Part shown: piece by piece, positions 8,161 through 17,166 of the stretch
Layout of the letters: each line of letters begins with the position of its first letter
How positions within the stretch are numbered: position 1 is the stretch's first letter
Origin: Nitratireductor sp.
GTDB taxonomy: Bacteria; Pseudomonadota; Alphaproteobacteria; Rhizobiales; Rhizobiaceae
Reading direction: 5' to 3'
Assembly (NCBI RefSeq): GCF_017794765.1
Contig: NZ_CP051236.1
Coordinates: 2,297,111-2,361,110, forward strand
DNA: 64,000 bases
Made by a program: the position numbers and the translations under genes
Notes under the pieces: generated by a model
Database searches by the model: none
Seen by the model: the letters and a program-made list of their open reading frames with translations, nothing else
What the model was told of the DNA's origin: nothing

Positions 8161-9576
8161 TTGAGCGAACCCGAAGGACTGAACGAAGACGCCGGCGCCG
8201 AAGGCGCGGAGGCAATGGGCATCTATGATGCGGATGGTGTGGTGGCGGCACCCTTTCTGGCCCATATCGGTGCAGCGATTGCCGACCGGGACACCATTAC
8301 CCTCCGTCAGGAGATCGGTGCGCTTCATCAGTCCGAAGTCGGCGATCTTCTCGAAGCTCTTCTTCCCGACCAGCGCCTCGCGCTTGTCGTGCTTATGGGA
8401 GATGATTTCGATTACACCGCGCTGACCGAGGTGGACGAGGCAATCCGTCTCGAAATTCTGGAAAACCTGCCCAATCAACAAGTGGCGCGCGCCGTTGAGC
8501 AGCTGGATTCGGACGACGCCGTTTATATTCTGGAGGACCTCGACCAGCAGGACCAGGATGAGATTCTGGCCGAGCTTCCCTTCACGGAGCGCGTGCGCCT
8601 GCGCCGTTCCCTGGGCTACCCGGAGGAGACCGCCGGCCGGCGCATGCAGACGGAGTTTGTCGCTGTGCCGCCGTTCTGGACCGTTGGCCAGACCATCGAT
8701 TATATGCGGGAGGAGCAGAACCTCCCGGAAAGCTTCGCGCAGATTTTTGTCATCGATCCCACATTCCGGCTCGTGGGCGCGGTCGACCTCGATCGCATCC
8801 TGCGCACGAAACGTGGCGTGAAAATCGAGGATATAATGCGCGAGACGCGCCACGCCATCCCGGCCACGATGGACCAGGAAGAAGCGGCGCAGATCTTTGA
8901 GAAATACGATCTCCTGTCGGCTGCGGTTGTTGACGAGAACGAACGCCTGGTCGGTGTGCTCACTATTGACGACGTGGTCGACGTTATCCAGCAGGAAGCG
9001 GAGGAAGACCTTTTGCGCCTCGGCGGCGTCGGCGACGAAGAGCTTTCCGACCGTGTCTGGACCGCTGCGCGCTCACGCGTACCCTGGCTTATGGTCAATC
9101 TGATCACCGCATTCCTGGCAGCTTCCGTAATCGGCCTCTTCGATGACACGATCGAGAAAGTCGTCGCGCTCGCGATCCTGATGCCGATCGTCGCTGGCAT
9201 GGGTGGGAATGCCGGGTCACAAACCATGACCGTCACGGTGCGCGCGCTCGCCACCCGCGACATCGACATTTACAATGCCGGCCGCATCATCCGTCGTGAA
9301 ATGGGGGTCGGCCTCCTGAACGGTGTCGTTTTCGCAACGCTGATCGGCGTGGTCGCGGCCGCTTGGTTCCAGGACTACAATCTGGGCGGCATCATTGCTG
9401 CGGCGATGATAATCAACATGTTCGTCGCTGCCCTTGGCGGCATCCTCATTCCGCTCCTGCTTGATCGCGTTGGCGCTGACCCGGCGGTGGCATCGGCGGT
9501 TTTCGTCACCGCAGTCACTGATGTGGTCGGCTTCCTCGCTTTCCTCGGCCTCGCCACCTGGTGGTTTGGGATATAG
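8161..9576 (+). CDS. mgtE: Magnesium transporter MgtE
   Basis: A 471-residue Mg2+ channel/transporter. It has the MgtE N-terminal helical repeat domain (roughly residues 50-150), a CBS pair (roughly 155-280) that gates the pore by sensing Mg2+, and a C-terminal five-helix pore with the selectivity motif GGNAGSQTMTV. I choose a TTG start at 8161 because a near-ideal AGGGAGG (8149-8155) lies five bases before it; a longer frame from 8086 has no ribosome site. About 240 bases separate it from the divergent tspO. The next gene is convergent. Confidence 0.92.
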   Translation: MSEPEGLNEDAGAEGAEAMGIYDADGVVAAPFLAHIGAAIADRDTITLRQEIGALHQSEVGDLLEALLPDQRLALVVLMGDDFDYTALTEVDEAIRLEILENLPNQQVARAVEQLDSDDAVYILEDLDQQDQDEILAELPFTERVRLRRSLGYPEETAGRRMQTEFVAVPPFWTVGQTIDYMREEQNLPESFAQIFVIDPTFRLVGAVDLDRILRTKRGVKIEDIMRETRHAIPATMDQEEAAQIFEKYDLLSAAVVDENERLVGVLTIDDVVDVIQQEAEEDLLRLGGVGDEELSDRVWTAARSRVPWLMVNLITAFLAASVIGLFDDTIEKVVALAILMPIVAGMGGNAGSQTMTVTVRALATRDIDIYNAGRIIRREMGVGLLNGVVFATLIGVVAAAWFQDYNLGGIIAAAMIINMFVAALGGILIPLLLDRVGADPAVASAVFVTAVTDVVGFLAFLGLATWWFGI

Positions 9577-9585
9577 TTCATTAGT

Positions 9586-10833
9586 TCAGGCGGGCAGGGG
9601 CGTTGCCGAGCGGCGCGCGCGGTAGAGAATGAAAATGGCGATGGCCATATTGCCGAGGTTCCAGGCGATCCCGTTAAGGAAAGCGGCCTGATAAGAGCCT
9701 GTCAGGTCATAAATCCAGCCCGACATCCATCCCCCAAGTGCCATGCCTATAATGGTGGCCATGATCACGACGCCCATGCGCTGACCCGCTTCACGCGCCG
9801 GCAGATACTCACGCACGATGATCGCGTAGCTGGGCACGATGCCACCTTGCGACAGACCGAAGATGAACGAAACCATGTAAAGCGAGGCGAGCCCGTTGAA
9901 GGGAATGTAGAGGAACAGCGAGAGGCATTGCAGAACCGACCCGATCAACAGTGTCGGCACACCGCCGATACGGTCGGCGAGCAGACCTGAGACCAGTCTG
10001 CTGGCGATTCCCGCGCCCAGCATGAGAGACAGCATCTCCGCGCCGCGCGCGATATCGAAGCCCAGGTCGATGCAATAGGCGACGATGTGAACCTGCGGCA
10101 TCGACATGGCGACGCAACAGCCCAGCCCGGCAAGCACCAGAAGCGTTTGCAGCATTCGGGGTGAAAGGTCGATCGGTTTTCGTCCACCGGGGCGCCGTAA
10201 ATGGGCGGCTGCGATGTCGTCAGCCTGATTCACATCGGGTCTGGCCCGCATGAGCATGGCCAGCGGCACGATACTGGCGATGCAGAAAATGCCGATGCCA
10301 AGAAAGGTCACCCGCCAGCTTGTGTGTTCCAGCGCAAATTTGATGACGGTCGGCCAAAGCACGCCCGAAAGATAATTGCCGCAGGCCACTGCCGCCACGG
10401 CGATTCCTCGCCGCTTTTCGAACCAGTGGGAGATGTCGGCCAGAAGCGGGCCAAAACAGGCCGATCCACCAAGCCCGATCAGCCCCTGCAGAATGACGAA
10501 CTGCCAGAGTGCGGTTGTGAAGCTGGAGGCGACAAAGCCTGCGCCAAGCACGGCCCCCGCGATGGCCACGGGCAGCGCCACACCAATTCGATCTGCAAAC
10601 CGCCCGATGAGCACGTTGCCCAGTGCAAAGCCGATCATCGAGCTCGTATAGGGCAGGGAGGCGGCCGCCCGATCGACACCAAACTCTGCCTGGATGGGTG
10701 GCAGAACGACCACGAACGCCCACAGCCCCACCGTGCCGAATGTGCCCAGAAGCAATGCAATCGTCATACGGAACCAGGCATAGGAACCGTCGATCATCGC
10801 ATCGCTGGCGCTATGGGCGTGGCGCTGTTGCAA
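9586..10833 (-). CDS. Major facilitator superfamily transporter
   Basis: A 415-residue, 12-helix MFS carrier. The loop 2-3 motif (GRFADRIG) and its partner in the second half (GLLADRIGG) are both present. The overall character matches monocarboxylate/oxalate-formate-type carriers, but the substrate cannot be read. The start is TTG at 10833 with AAGGA nine bases upstream; the ATG at codon 13 lacks a ribosome site. The 3' end is nine bases from the convergent mgtE stop. Confidence 0.82.
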   Translation of the reverse strand: MQQRHAHSASDAMIDGSYAWFRMTIALLLGTFGTVGLWAFVVVLPPIQAEFGVDRAAASLPYTSSMIGFALGNVLIGRFADRIGVALPVAIAGAVLGAGFVASSFTTALWQFVILQGLIGLGGSACFGPLLADISHWFEKRRGIAVAAVACGNYLSGVLWPTVIKFALEHTSWRVTFLGIGIFCIASIVPLAMLMRARPDVNQADDIAAAHLRRPGGRKPIDLSPRMLQTLLVLAGLGCCVAMSMPQVHIVAYCIDLGFDIARGAEMLSLMLGAGIASRLVSGLLADRIGGVPTLLIGSVLQCLSLFLYIPFNGLASLYMVSFIFGLSQGGIVPSYAIIVREYLPAREAGQRMGVVIMATIIGMALGGWMSGWIYDLTGSYQAAFLNGIAWNLGNMAIAIFILYRARRSATPLPA

Positions 10834-11366
10834 GCTGGTTGATCCTTGTCAGAGAGCATTCTGCCCGCGCCTGCTCAATCTGCGCGAACTGGCCTGCTTT
10901 CATAGCTCAGCGATAAAATGTGCCGTAGGGCCACGCCCGCTTCGGCGTCTGTCCATGCGACCGATGGGGCGGCTCACTGTCTGGTTTCCCACACTATATG
11001 CGCAAGCCGGCTGTCCCATCCGCTCCCGAAATTGTATTCATCGGTTCCGCCAACGGACTCGTCCGCCGCGTTATCCGGCCTCAATTGTCCGCCTTGGCGA
11101 ACCGGCAGCCGGTGCGCGTCCATGTATCGAGCGCGCTCTTTCCCGGAGTTCCCACACATAAGGTTCAGGAAATTGACTTTTACGTAAGAACCGTGCGACT
11201 TTGTTTTTCCTCGCTAAACAAATGCTCCAGTTTGGAGATAAAGCGGGGCGGGCATCGGCAGGTCACAGCCTGCCGCATCATCCGGAAAAAGAATAATGCG
11301 GCACTCACCATTGGGGCAACGTCCGGCATGGGCGTCAGGGGAGCCGTCATAAAAGGGCAGGGCGCA
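10834..11366. other. Long intergenic region between MFS and MerR genes
   Basis: No convincing gene in either direction; in-frame extensions of the MerR ORF here do not look protein-like. It must carry two divergent promoters. The one notable feature is TTGACT (11173-11178) running into TTACGTAA (11180-11187), a perfect 8-base palindrome resembling the TTTACGT half-site bound by LiuR-type MerR proteins. I see no RNA gene. Confidence 0.4.
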
Positions 11367-11753
11367 ATGCGCGATTACTACTCCATCACCGAGCTGACGC
11401 GTGAGTTCGGGATTTCCACACGGACGCTGCGCTTTTACGAGGATGAAGGGTTGATCAAGCCCGTTCGCCGCGGTCGCACGCGGCTTTACCGGCCGTCCGA
11501 CCGGCACCTCGTGCGGCAGATTTTGCGAGGACGCAGTATTGGTTTTTCGATTGCCGAGATTCGCGAGATCATAGAGGTTTACAAGGCGCCACCTGGAGAG
11601 ATCGGGCAGCTGAAGCTCATGCTCGCCCGGATTTCTGAAAAGCAGCAGGATTTGCGCCAGAAGCGCCGGGATCTCGAAGACACACTTGAAGAATTGGCGC
11701 GCGCGGAAGAAGCCTGCGTGGAGCGCCTGGCGGAACTTGGTGTGACAACCTGA
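11367..11753 (+). CDS. MerR family transcriptional regulator (LiuR-like)
   Basis: A 128-residue regulator. An N-terminal winged helix-turn-helix (YYSITELTREFGISTRTLRF, then YEDEGLIKPVRRGRTRLY) is followed by a long dimerisation helix at residues 80-120. There are no C-terminal metal-binding cysteine clusters like those of CueR or ZntR. The HTH and helix resemble LiuR-type regulators of branched-chain amino acid or fatty acid catabolism; this is family-level inference. Start ATG at 11367 with AAAGGGCAGG upstream. No catabolic operon is adjacent, so targets must lie elsewhere or include itself. Confidence 0.8.
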   Translation: MRDYYSITELTREFGISTRTLRFYEDEGLIKPVRRGRTRLYRPSDRHLVRQILRGRSIGFSIAEIREIIEVYKAPPGEIGQLKLMLARISEKQQDLRQKRRDLEDTLEELARAEEACVERLAELGVTT

Positions 11754-11768
11754 TTGTGATGCGACCGC

Positions 11769-12245
11769 TTAGAACCAGCGGCGTACACGTTTCTGATAAT
11801 CCCGATATTTTTTGCCAAATCGCACTGCGAGATGGCGCTCTTCAGGCTCGATCGCGAGCTTTTGCGTCAGGAAGCAGGCGATGGCGAGAAGCAGGAGAAA
11901 CCATGGATTGCCCGATACCAGGGCGATCCCTGCAAGAAGCATTGAATTGCCGAGATAGATAGGATTTCGGCTGATCGCGAATGGCCCGCTCGTGACCAGT
12001 GCATCTGCGCCGCGCGTGGGCAGGATGGCCGTTCCCGCCCTGTGGAGCGTCCGCATGGCCTGCACGTCGAGTATCACGAATCCGACGATGAGCAGGCAGC
12101 CTATGGCAAAAAGTATGTCTGCAAGCGGCGGGCCGAACCATCCCAGCGGATAGAACACGCCCAGCGTTGCGGCGATGGCAATTGCCGCCAGATAGATGAC
12201 AGGTGGCCATGGAAATCGAGCCGGTTGCCGTTCAGGGTCGTTCAT
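11769..12245 (-). CDS. Isoprenylcysteine carboxyl methyltransferase-like membrane protein
   Basis: A 158-residue integral membrane protein with about four helices of the ICMT/phospholipid methyltransferase superfamily. The C-terminal half has the conserved SGPFAISRNPIYLG motif and a terminal EPEERHLAVRFGKKYRDYQKRVRRWF block, which bind S-adenosylmethionine in the family. Bacterial substrates are mostly unknown. Its ATG at 12245 lies inside the end of the DUF1624 gene (14-base overlap), so the two are translationally coupled. Confidence 0.8.
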   Translation of the reverse strand: MNDPERQPARFPWPPVIYLAAIAIAATLGVFYPLGWFGPPLADILFAIGCLLIVGFVILDVQAMRTLHRAGTAILPTRGADALVTSGPFAISRNPIYLGNSMLLAGIALVSGNPWFLLLLAIACFLTQKLAIEPEERHLAVRFGKKYRDYQKRVRRWF

Positions 12246-13230
12246 TCGTAAGGTCCCGCTGCGTGAAATCGCTCCCCGCTTCTGCACGCATAGTGCATTC
12301 GGTTGCGATTTGGCTCAAGCGGCTTTGCATCTCTTTTCCCGGCTTGCCCGACATGACCAGGTCAAGACGATTCTCGGTTTCCAGTGTGTTGGTGAAGCAC
12401 GCGCAATAGGTTGCACAAAAGCCTGCATCGCGCGCTTCCCCGCATTGGCGCGTACATTCTTGTGTAAAGCGGATATCGGCAGGCGCGACTGCCGGCGGCC
12501 AGACCTGGGCCAACACCCAGACGCATGCAATGAGAACTGGCTGGTGGAGAAGATAGAAGGCGAGGCTATGGCGACCCGCAAAGGCGACGGGGGCCAGCCA
12601 GTTCCCCGGCTTCAGAAGGGCAATCGCGTGAAGAAAACCTGTCTCTTTTGCAATGCGGGCGGCGGCGATGCCGGCAATGACGGCTCCGAACCAGGGAACC
12701 AGGGGGACATAGTCATTTGACGGGGGACGAAACGTGGAAAGTCCGACCCACCAAAGAGCCGGTGTATCGAACAATGGCGCGCTAAACACATGGGGTGCAG
12801 CGAAAAACCCGGCGGCGAGCCCCAAAAGAAGCCAGGCCGGAAAGCTCAGAAAGGCGAGACCGAGCAGGCTTGCCACCGCAATGTGATGCAGGATCCCGAA
12901 AAAGATAAAGCCCTGCGGCAGAGCGAACCAGGTCGCGACCGAGATTGCGGCCGCAGCCACGGTGATCATGGCCAGGCGTTTCAGGAAGCCCGCCCAGCGG
13001 ATACGTTTCTGATGAGCTAAAAACAGGCTGGCGCCAACCAGAAACAGGAAGGAGGATGCGATGGCACGTGCAAAAAGACGCCATCCGCCGGAGACCGTGG
13101 TGCCAGCGTCCATATAGCCGAAGAACTCAAGGTCCCAGCTGAAATGATAGACTGCCATGGCGATGAGTGCGCCGCCGCGCGCGATATCAATGGCTTCGAT
13201 GCGTGATTTGCCGGCCGCTTGGTGCCGCAT
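12232..13230 (-). CDS. DUF1624 / heparan-alpha-glucosaminide N-acetyltransferase-like membrane protein with Cys-rich tail
   Basis: A 332-residue multi-pass membrane protein. The N-terminal 245 residues match the DUF1624 / HGSNAT-catalytic-like fold (RIEAIDIARGGALIAMAVYH start, LFLVGASLFLAH, and a GRHSLAFYLLHQP motif near residue 225), a family thought to move acyl groups across membranes. After the last helix comes an unusual tail with cysteines at 259, 263, 272, 276 and 278 (C-x3-C-x8-C-x3-C-x-C) plus Cys312. Overlaps the methyltransferase-like gene; divergent from the aldo/keto reductase. Enzymatic role uncertain. Confidence 0.8.
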   Translation of the reverse strand: MRHQAAGKSRIEAIDIARGGALIAMAVYHFSWDLEFFGYMDAGTTVSGGWRLFARAIASSFLFLVGASLFLAHQKRIRWAGFLKRLAMITVAAAAISVATWFALPQGFIFFGILHHIAVASLLGLAFLSFPAWLLLGLAAGFFAAPHVFSAPLFDTPALWWVGLSTFRPPSNDYVPLVPWFGAVIAGIAAARIAKETGFLHAIALLKPGNWLAPVAFAGRHSLAFYLLHQPVLIACVWVLAQVWPPAVAPADIRFTQECTRQCGEARDAGFCATYCACFTNTLETENRLDLVMSGKPGKEMQSRLSQIATECTMRAEAGSDFTQRDLTNERP

Positions 13231-13246
13231 CGTGTAATCGCCCCGG

Positions 13247-13275
13247 TATAATCATTGTTTTATGTTGTGATTATA
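13247..13275. promoter_or_regulatory. Inverted repeat in the divergent DUF1624 / aldo-keto reductase spacer
   Basis: TATAATCA (13247-13254) and TGATTATA (13268-13275) form a perfect 8-base inverted repeat with a 13-base spacer. It lies between the two divergent starts at 13230 and 13318, where an operator serving one or both genes would sit. AT-rich compared with the surroundings. No regulator identified. Confidence 0.45.
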
Positions 13276-13317
13276 TTAGTCGGCGCTAAAAGTGGCCGAA
13301 AGACGGAGAGGTTTTCA

Positions 13318-14148
13318 ATGCAGACAGTTGAGACGAACGGTGCATCCATCCCGGTCCTGGGAATGGGAACCTGGACTTTGAAGGGGCAGGCCTGCACGGA
13401 GCTCGTTTCGCATGCGTTGAAGGTTGGATACCGCCATATCGATACCGCTGCCGCCTATGACAACGAGGAAGCCGTTGGCCAGGGCATTCGTGCCTCGGGA
13501 GTGAAGCGGGACGATGTTTTCCTGACCACCAAGGTCTGGTGGACCGACATCGCGGCTGGTGACCTTGAGCGTTCCGCAGAGGCGAGCTTGTCGCGGCTGG
13601 GCTTTGACCATGTCGACCTTCTGTTGATCCACTGGCCGAACCCGGATGTAGACCTCACTGAAAGCATGAAGGCCCTGAACCGCGTGAGGGCGATCGGAGC
13701 CGCGCGCCATATTGGCGTGTCCAACTTTCCGACAGATCTTCTGGCCGAGGCGGTTCGCCTTTCCGAAGCCCCCCTCGTTGCAAATCAGGTTGAGTATCAT
13801 CCTTTTTTGAAGCAGGACCGGGTATATGCCGCGTGCCGCGACGCAGGTATGGCAATGGTCTCCTATTGCCCACTGGCGCGGGGCGGTGATCTGTTCTCGC
13901 AACCGGAGGTGGCAGGTCCGGCTGAACGCTATGGCAAGACACCGGCGCAGATCGTGTTGCGCTGGCATGTGCAGCAGGAAGGCGTGATCGCTATTCCACG
14001 GACCAGCAATCCAGCGCGTTTGGCCGAGAACGCAGACATATTCGATTTTTCGCTAGGTGCTGAGGAAATGCGCTCTATCTCCGCCTTGCAGCACCGAGGG
14101 GTTCGCATCTGCGACTACGACTTCTCGCCCGTGTGGGACCCGGTTTGA
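13318..14148 (+). CDS. Aldo/keto reductase
   Basis: A 276-residue NAD(P)H-dependent oxidoreductase of the AKR superfamily, nearest in style to 2,5-diketo-gluconate reductases. The catalytic tetrad is readable: Asp in HIDTAAAYDNE, the Tyr in the same motif, Lys in TTKVWW, and His in LLIHWPNP. The cofactor region near the C-terminus (AIPRTSNPARLAEN) is present. Start ATG at 13318 with GGAGAGG upstream; an ORF extension to 13255 runs through the inverted repeat and is not coding. Cytoplasmic; substrate unknown. Confidence 0.88.
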   Translation: MQTVETNGASIPVLGMGTWTLKGQACTELVSHALKVGYRHIDTAAAYDNEEAVGQGIRASGVKRDDVFLTTKVWWTDIAAGDLERSAEASLSRLGFDHVDLLLIHWPNPDVDLTESMKALNRVRAIGAARHIGVSNFPTDLLAEAVRLSEAPLVANQVEYHPFLKQDRVYAACRDAGMAMVSYCPLARGGDLFSQPEVAGPAERYGKTPAQIVLRWHVQQEGVIAIPRTSNPARLAENADIFDFSLGAEEMRSISALQHRGVRICDYDFSPVWDPV

Positions 14149-14246
14149 ACCTCTCGGGACGCAGCAGGTTAACCCTGCGTTAGCTGATGTAAAATAGGGT
14201 ACTCACGGTTGTCATCGGCTCCACTCTTGCGTGGTGTCTGACAGTC

Positions 14247-15350
14247 ATGCCTTTGGGGGAAGGTGGACGGCGCATGTTGCAGACTTCAGGCGCCCCGGAG
14301 AAGGGGCCCACCGACATTGCCGGCATGATTGCAGGCTCCATGCGCCGCATGGGGGTGACCGGTCTGCCGCGCAATTACGAGATTTTTTACGAGGTCTTTA
14401 CCGGTTCGAACCGCGATCTTGTGCGCGATTTCGAAGCGTTGAACGGCCGCCCGACCCAGGAAGCCCTGGACAAGCTGGCTCTCAAATACTTCACGCAGAA
14501 CAACCGGCAAGCCATCGTCGAGGATGCGCAGGAGCAGATCGCCACGCGAGCGCAGGAAATTCTGTCGCTGCTTGGCCGCGAGCGCAGTTCGCTGGAAAAG
14601 TTCGGTGTGATCCTTGATCAGACCTCCAACGGGCTCAACGGCCGCAGCGCCATTACCCACGATCTCATGCGCAAGATCGTGGGCATCATGGCTGCTGCCA
14701 CGGAGACGACGATCGCCCAGGGACGTCAGATCACGCAGGCCATGGAAGAAAAATCCAGCGAGCTTGAAGCAATGCGCACGCAGCTCCAGAGGTACAAACG
14801 CCTTGCCGATACCGATCCCTTGACGAGGATCTGGAACCGCCGGGCCTTTGACAAGCGCATGGCCGGCATCTTCGACGAACAGCGCTCTGTCATGTTCAAC
14901 GCGCTGATCCTTGCAGATATCGACGGTTTCAAGGCGATCAACGATCAATACGGTCATCCCGTTGGCGACAAGATCCTGCAGGGCGTCGCCCAGATTCTCA
15001 AGACCCAGTGCGTAGACGACTGTTTTGTCGCGAGAACGGGTGGAGAGGAGTTCGCCATCATCGTGGAAGGTCTCACTGAGGAGGCGACCGTGAAACTTGC
15101 GGAAACGATGCGCCTCGCCGTCGAAAAGGCCGAATTCGTTGTAGGATCCGGCGCTCGCAAGTGCGGGCCCATTCGTATATCGCTTGGCGTATGCATGGCA
15201 ACCGATGCTGCCAATGCCGATGAACTCTACGCCAAGACGGACCAGGCGCTTTATGCGTCCAAGGTGGACGGGCGCAACCGCGTTACCCTGTTCTCCAGCA
15301 TTCCCAGGGGCAAGTTCATGAAGAACTGGCTGCTCTACAGAAACGATTGA
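14247..15350 (+). CDS. Diguanylate cyclase (GGDEF domain, GGEEF variant)
   Basis: A 367-residue protein with an N-terminal helical region of about 190 residues that I do not recognise, then a GGDEF domain. The active-site signature is RTGGEEF, an active variant, and the metal/substrate motif ADIDGFKAINDQYGHPVGD is intact, so c-di-GMP synthesis from two GTP is expected. No membrane segment, so probably cytoplasmic with regulation through the helical part. A second ATG at 14274 has a better ribosome site (GGGGGAAGG upstream) and may be the true start. Monocistronic in appearance. Confidence 0.88.
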   Translation: MPLGEGGRRMLQTSGAPEKGPTDIAGMIAGSMRRMGVTGLPRNYEIFYEVFTGSNRDLVRDFEALNGRPTQEALDKLALKYFTQNNRQAIVEDAQEQIATRAQEILSLLGRERSSLEKFGVILDQTSNGLNGRSAITHDLMRKIVGIMAAATETTIAQGRQITQAMEEKSSELEAMRTQLQRYKRLADTDPLTRIWNRRAFDKRMAGIFDEQRSVMFNALILADIDGFKAINDQYGHPVGDKILQGVAQILKTQCVDDCFVARTGGEEFAIIVEGLTEEATVKLAETMRLAVEKAEFVVGSGARKCGPIRISLGVCMATDAANADELYAKTDQALYASKVDGRNRVTLFSSIPRGKFMKNWLLYRND

Positions 15351-15504
15351 TGCACACGTCCGCGACGGGATGCATTTTTCTAAACTTCGCATATAGTTTG
15401 ACGAAAACCGCGCCGAATTTCGCCCGATTTGTGATACACGGGGGCTTAAGGGGCGATTTGCGCGCGATTCCAGTCGCAGATATTGAAAAGTGAGGATACG
15501 GACT

Positions 15505-16164
15505 ATGTTGAAGAAATCCATCGCGGTTGCGCTCGTGGCAGGCTTTTCTGCCGGCTGCGTGACCAGCACGGATCCCTACACCGGTCAGCAGAAGATCTCC
15601 AACACGGCCGGCGGGGCTGCGCTTGGTGCGCTGGCGGGTGCAGGCGTTGGACTTCTGGCCGGTGGCGATGATCGTCGCAACGCGCTGATCGGCGCAGGCA
15701 TCGGCGCACTGGCCGGTGGCGCGGTCGGCTCCTACATGGACCAGCAGGAAGCGCAGTTGCGTGGCCAGTTGCAGGGTACCGGCGTGAGTGTCACCCGCCA
15801 GGGCGACTACATCATCCTCAACATGCCTTCCAACATCACCTTCGCAACCGACTCGGCCAACATTCAGCCGGCCTTCTATTCCACGCTGAATTCCGTCGCT
15901 CTGGTTCTTCAGAAATACAATCGCACGCTGGTGGACGTCTTTGGTCATACCGACTCCACGGGCGATGCAAATTACAATCTGGAGCTCTCACAGCGCCGCG
16001 CCGGGGCCGTTGCCAATTACCTTATTGGTCAGGGCGCGAGCAGCCAGCGTTTTGCGATTATCGGCCAGGGCGAGGCTCAGCCGATCGCCTCCAACGCGAC
16101 GCCGGAAGGCCGCGCACAGAACCGCCGCGTGGAGATTCGCCTGTCGCCGCTCACCGGCGCCTGA
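15505..16164 (+). CDS. OmpA-family lipoprotein with glycine-zipper domain
   Basis: A 219-residue outer-membrane-associated lipoprotein. The signal peptide ends in a lipobox (GFSAGC), giving a lipidated Cys near residue 18. Next come two glycine-zipper repeats (LGALAGAGVGLLAGG and IGALAGGAVGSYM) and a C-terminal OmpA peptidoglycan-binding domain (VDVFGHTDSTGDANYN, then SQRRAGAVANYL). This is the YiaD-like architecture that tethers the outer membrane to peptidoglycan. Start at 15505 chosen by TGAGGA eight bases upstream. Followed by a strong terminator. Confidence 0.9.
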   Translation: MLKKSIAVALVAGFSAGCVTSTDPYTGQQKISNTAGGAALGALAGAGVGLLAGGDDRRNALIGAGIGALAGGAVGSYMDQQEAQLRGQLQGTGVSVTRQGDYIILNMPSNITFATDSANIQPAFYSTLNSVALVLQKYNRTLVDVFGHTDSTGDANYNLELSQRRAGAVANYLIGQGASSQRFAIIGQGEAQPIASNATPEGRAQNRRVEIRLSPLTGA

Positions 16165-16188
16165 TCCCTCACGCTATATGCAAGACAG

Positions 16189-16226
16189 AAAAGCCGCCGG
16201 CACCAGCTGGCGGCTTTTCCGTTTTG
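16189..16226 (+). terminator. Intrinsic terminator of the OmpA-lipoprotein gene
   Basis: Perfect 10-base-pair stem AAAAGCCGCC / GGCGGCTTTT with a 10-base loop, ending in TTTTCCGTTTT, 25 bases after the stop. It also separates this gene from the convergent psuG. Confidence 0.88.
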
Positions 16227-16233
16227 GGAAATG

Positions 16234-17151
16234 CTATCCGGCGGCCATCGCCGTGGCGATGCGCGCCGCGAGCCGCGCATTGTTTTTTACCAACGCAATA
16301 TTGGTAACGAGGCTCGCGCCGCCCGTCAGTTCCAGAATCCGGGCCAGAAGGAATGGCGTCACATCCTTGCCCGATATACCTTTTTCGTTCGCTTCGCGCT
16401 GTGCCGTCAGAATATGTCCGGACATCACATCGGCAGCGATCTCGTCTTCCGCGGCAACCGGATTGGCGATCAGCATGCCGCCGTCGATCCCGAGCGCCGC
16501 GCGGGTCGCCTGAAAACGCGCGATGGCTTCGGCCGTGTCGAGGCGTAGCGGTGCGGGATAGGGGGATTGGCGCGACCAGAAGGCTGGCATTGTGTCGGTA
16601 CCAAAGGCGATTACGGGAACGCCCCGGGTTTCCAGCACTTCCAGCGTCTTCTCGGTATCCAGTATCGCCTTCGGCCCTGCAGAGACGACGATAACGGGTG
16701 TCCGAGACAATTCGTCGAGATCGGCCGAAATGTCGAAGCTCGTCTCAGCTCCCTTGTGAACACCGCCGATGCCGCCCGTGGCGAAAACATGTATGCCAGC
16801 CATGTGCGCGGCGATCATTGTCGCGGCCACGGTCGTGCCGCCGCTTTTCCCCTCGGCAATGGCAAAGGCCAGATCTGCGCGCGACAGCTTCATCGGATCC
16901 GTCGCCTGCGCCAGGGCTTCGCGTTCCTGATCCGACAGACCAATCTTCAGCCGTCCGTCGACCACTGCAATGGTGGCGGGGACGGCGCCTTCCTCGCGGA
17001 TCAGTGCCTCCACGTCTCCGGCCATCTCGTTGTTGCGCGGCCAGGGCATGCCATGGGTGATGATGGTGCTCTCCAGTGCCACCACCGGCTTGCCTTCGGC
17101 AAGGGCTTCGGCGACCGGCGCATGGACATCGATAATGTTGTTGGAACGCAC
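16234..17151 (-). CDS. psuG: Pseudouridine-5'-phosphate glycosidase
   Basis: A 305-residue enzyme that reversibly splits pseudouridine 5'-phosphate to ribose 5-phosphate and uracil. Family motifs are the N-terminal VVALESTIITHGMPWP, the central VFATGGIGGVHKGAETSFDISADL and KAILDTEKTLEVLET. Length matches the family. It lies 15 bases downstream of the PfkB-type kinase gene, completing the two-step pseudouridine degradation pathway. No uptake system is adjacent, so the source may be internal RNA turnover. Confidence 0.92.
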   Translation of the reverse strand: MRSNNIIDVHAPVAEALAEGKPVVALESTIITHGMPWPRNNEMAGDVEALIREEGAVPATIAVVDGRLKIGLSDQEREALAQATDPMKLSRADLAFAIAEGKSGGTTVAATMIAAHMAGIHVFATGGIGGVHKGAETSFDISADLDELSRTPVIVVSAGPKAILDTEKTLEVLETRGVPVIAFGTDTMPAFWSRQSPYPAPLRLDTAEAIARFQATRAALGIDGGMLIANPVAAEDEIAADVMSGHILTAQREANEKGISGKDVTPFLLARILELTGGASLVTNIALVKNNARLAARIATAMAAG

Positions 17152-17166
17152 GGGAAAACTCCTTTA

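Noticed and set aside
14286-15569. 427-codon minus-strand frame opposite the diguanylate cyclase
   Set aside because: Antisense to an intact GGDEF gene and spans its promoter region; no recognisable domain.
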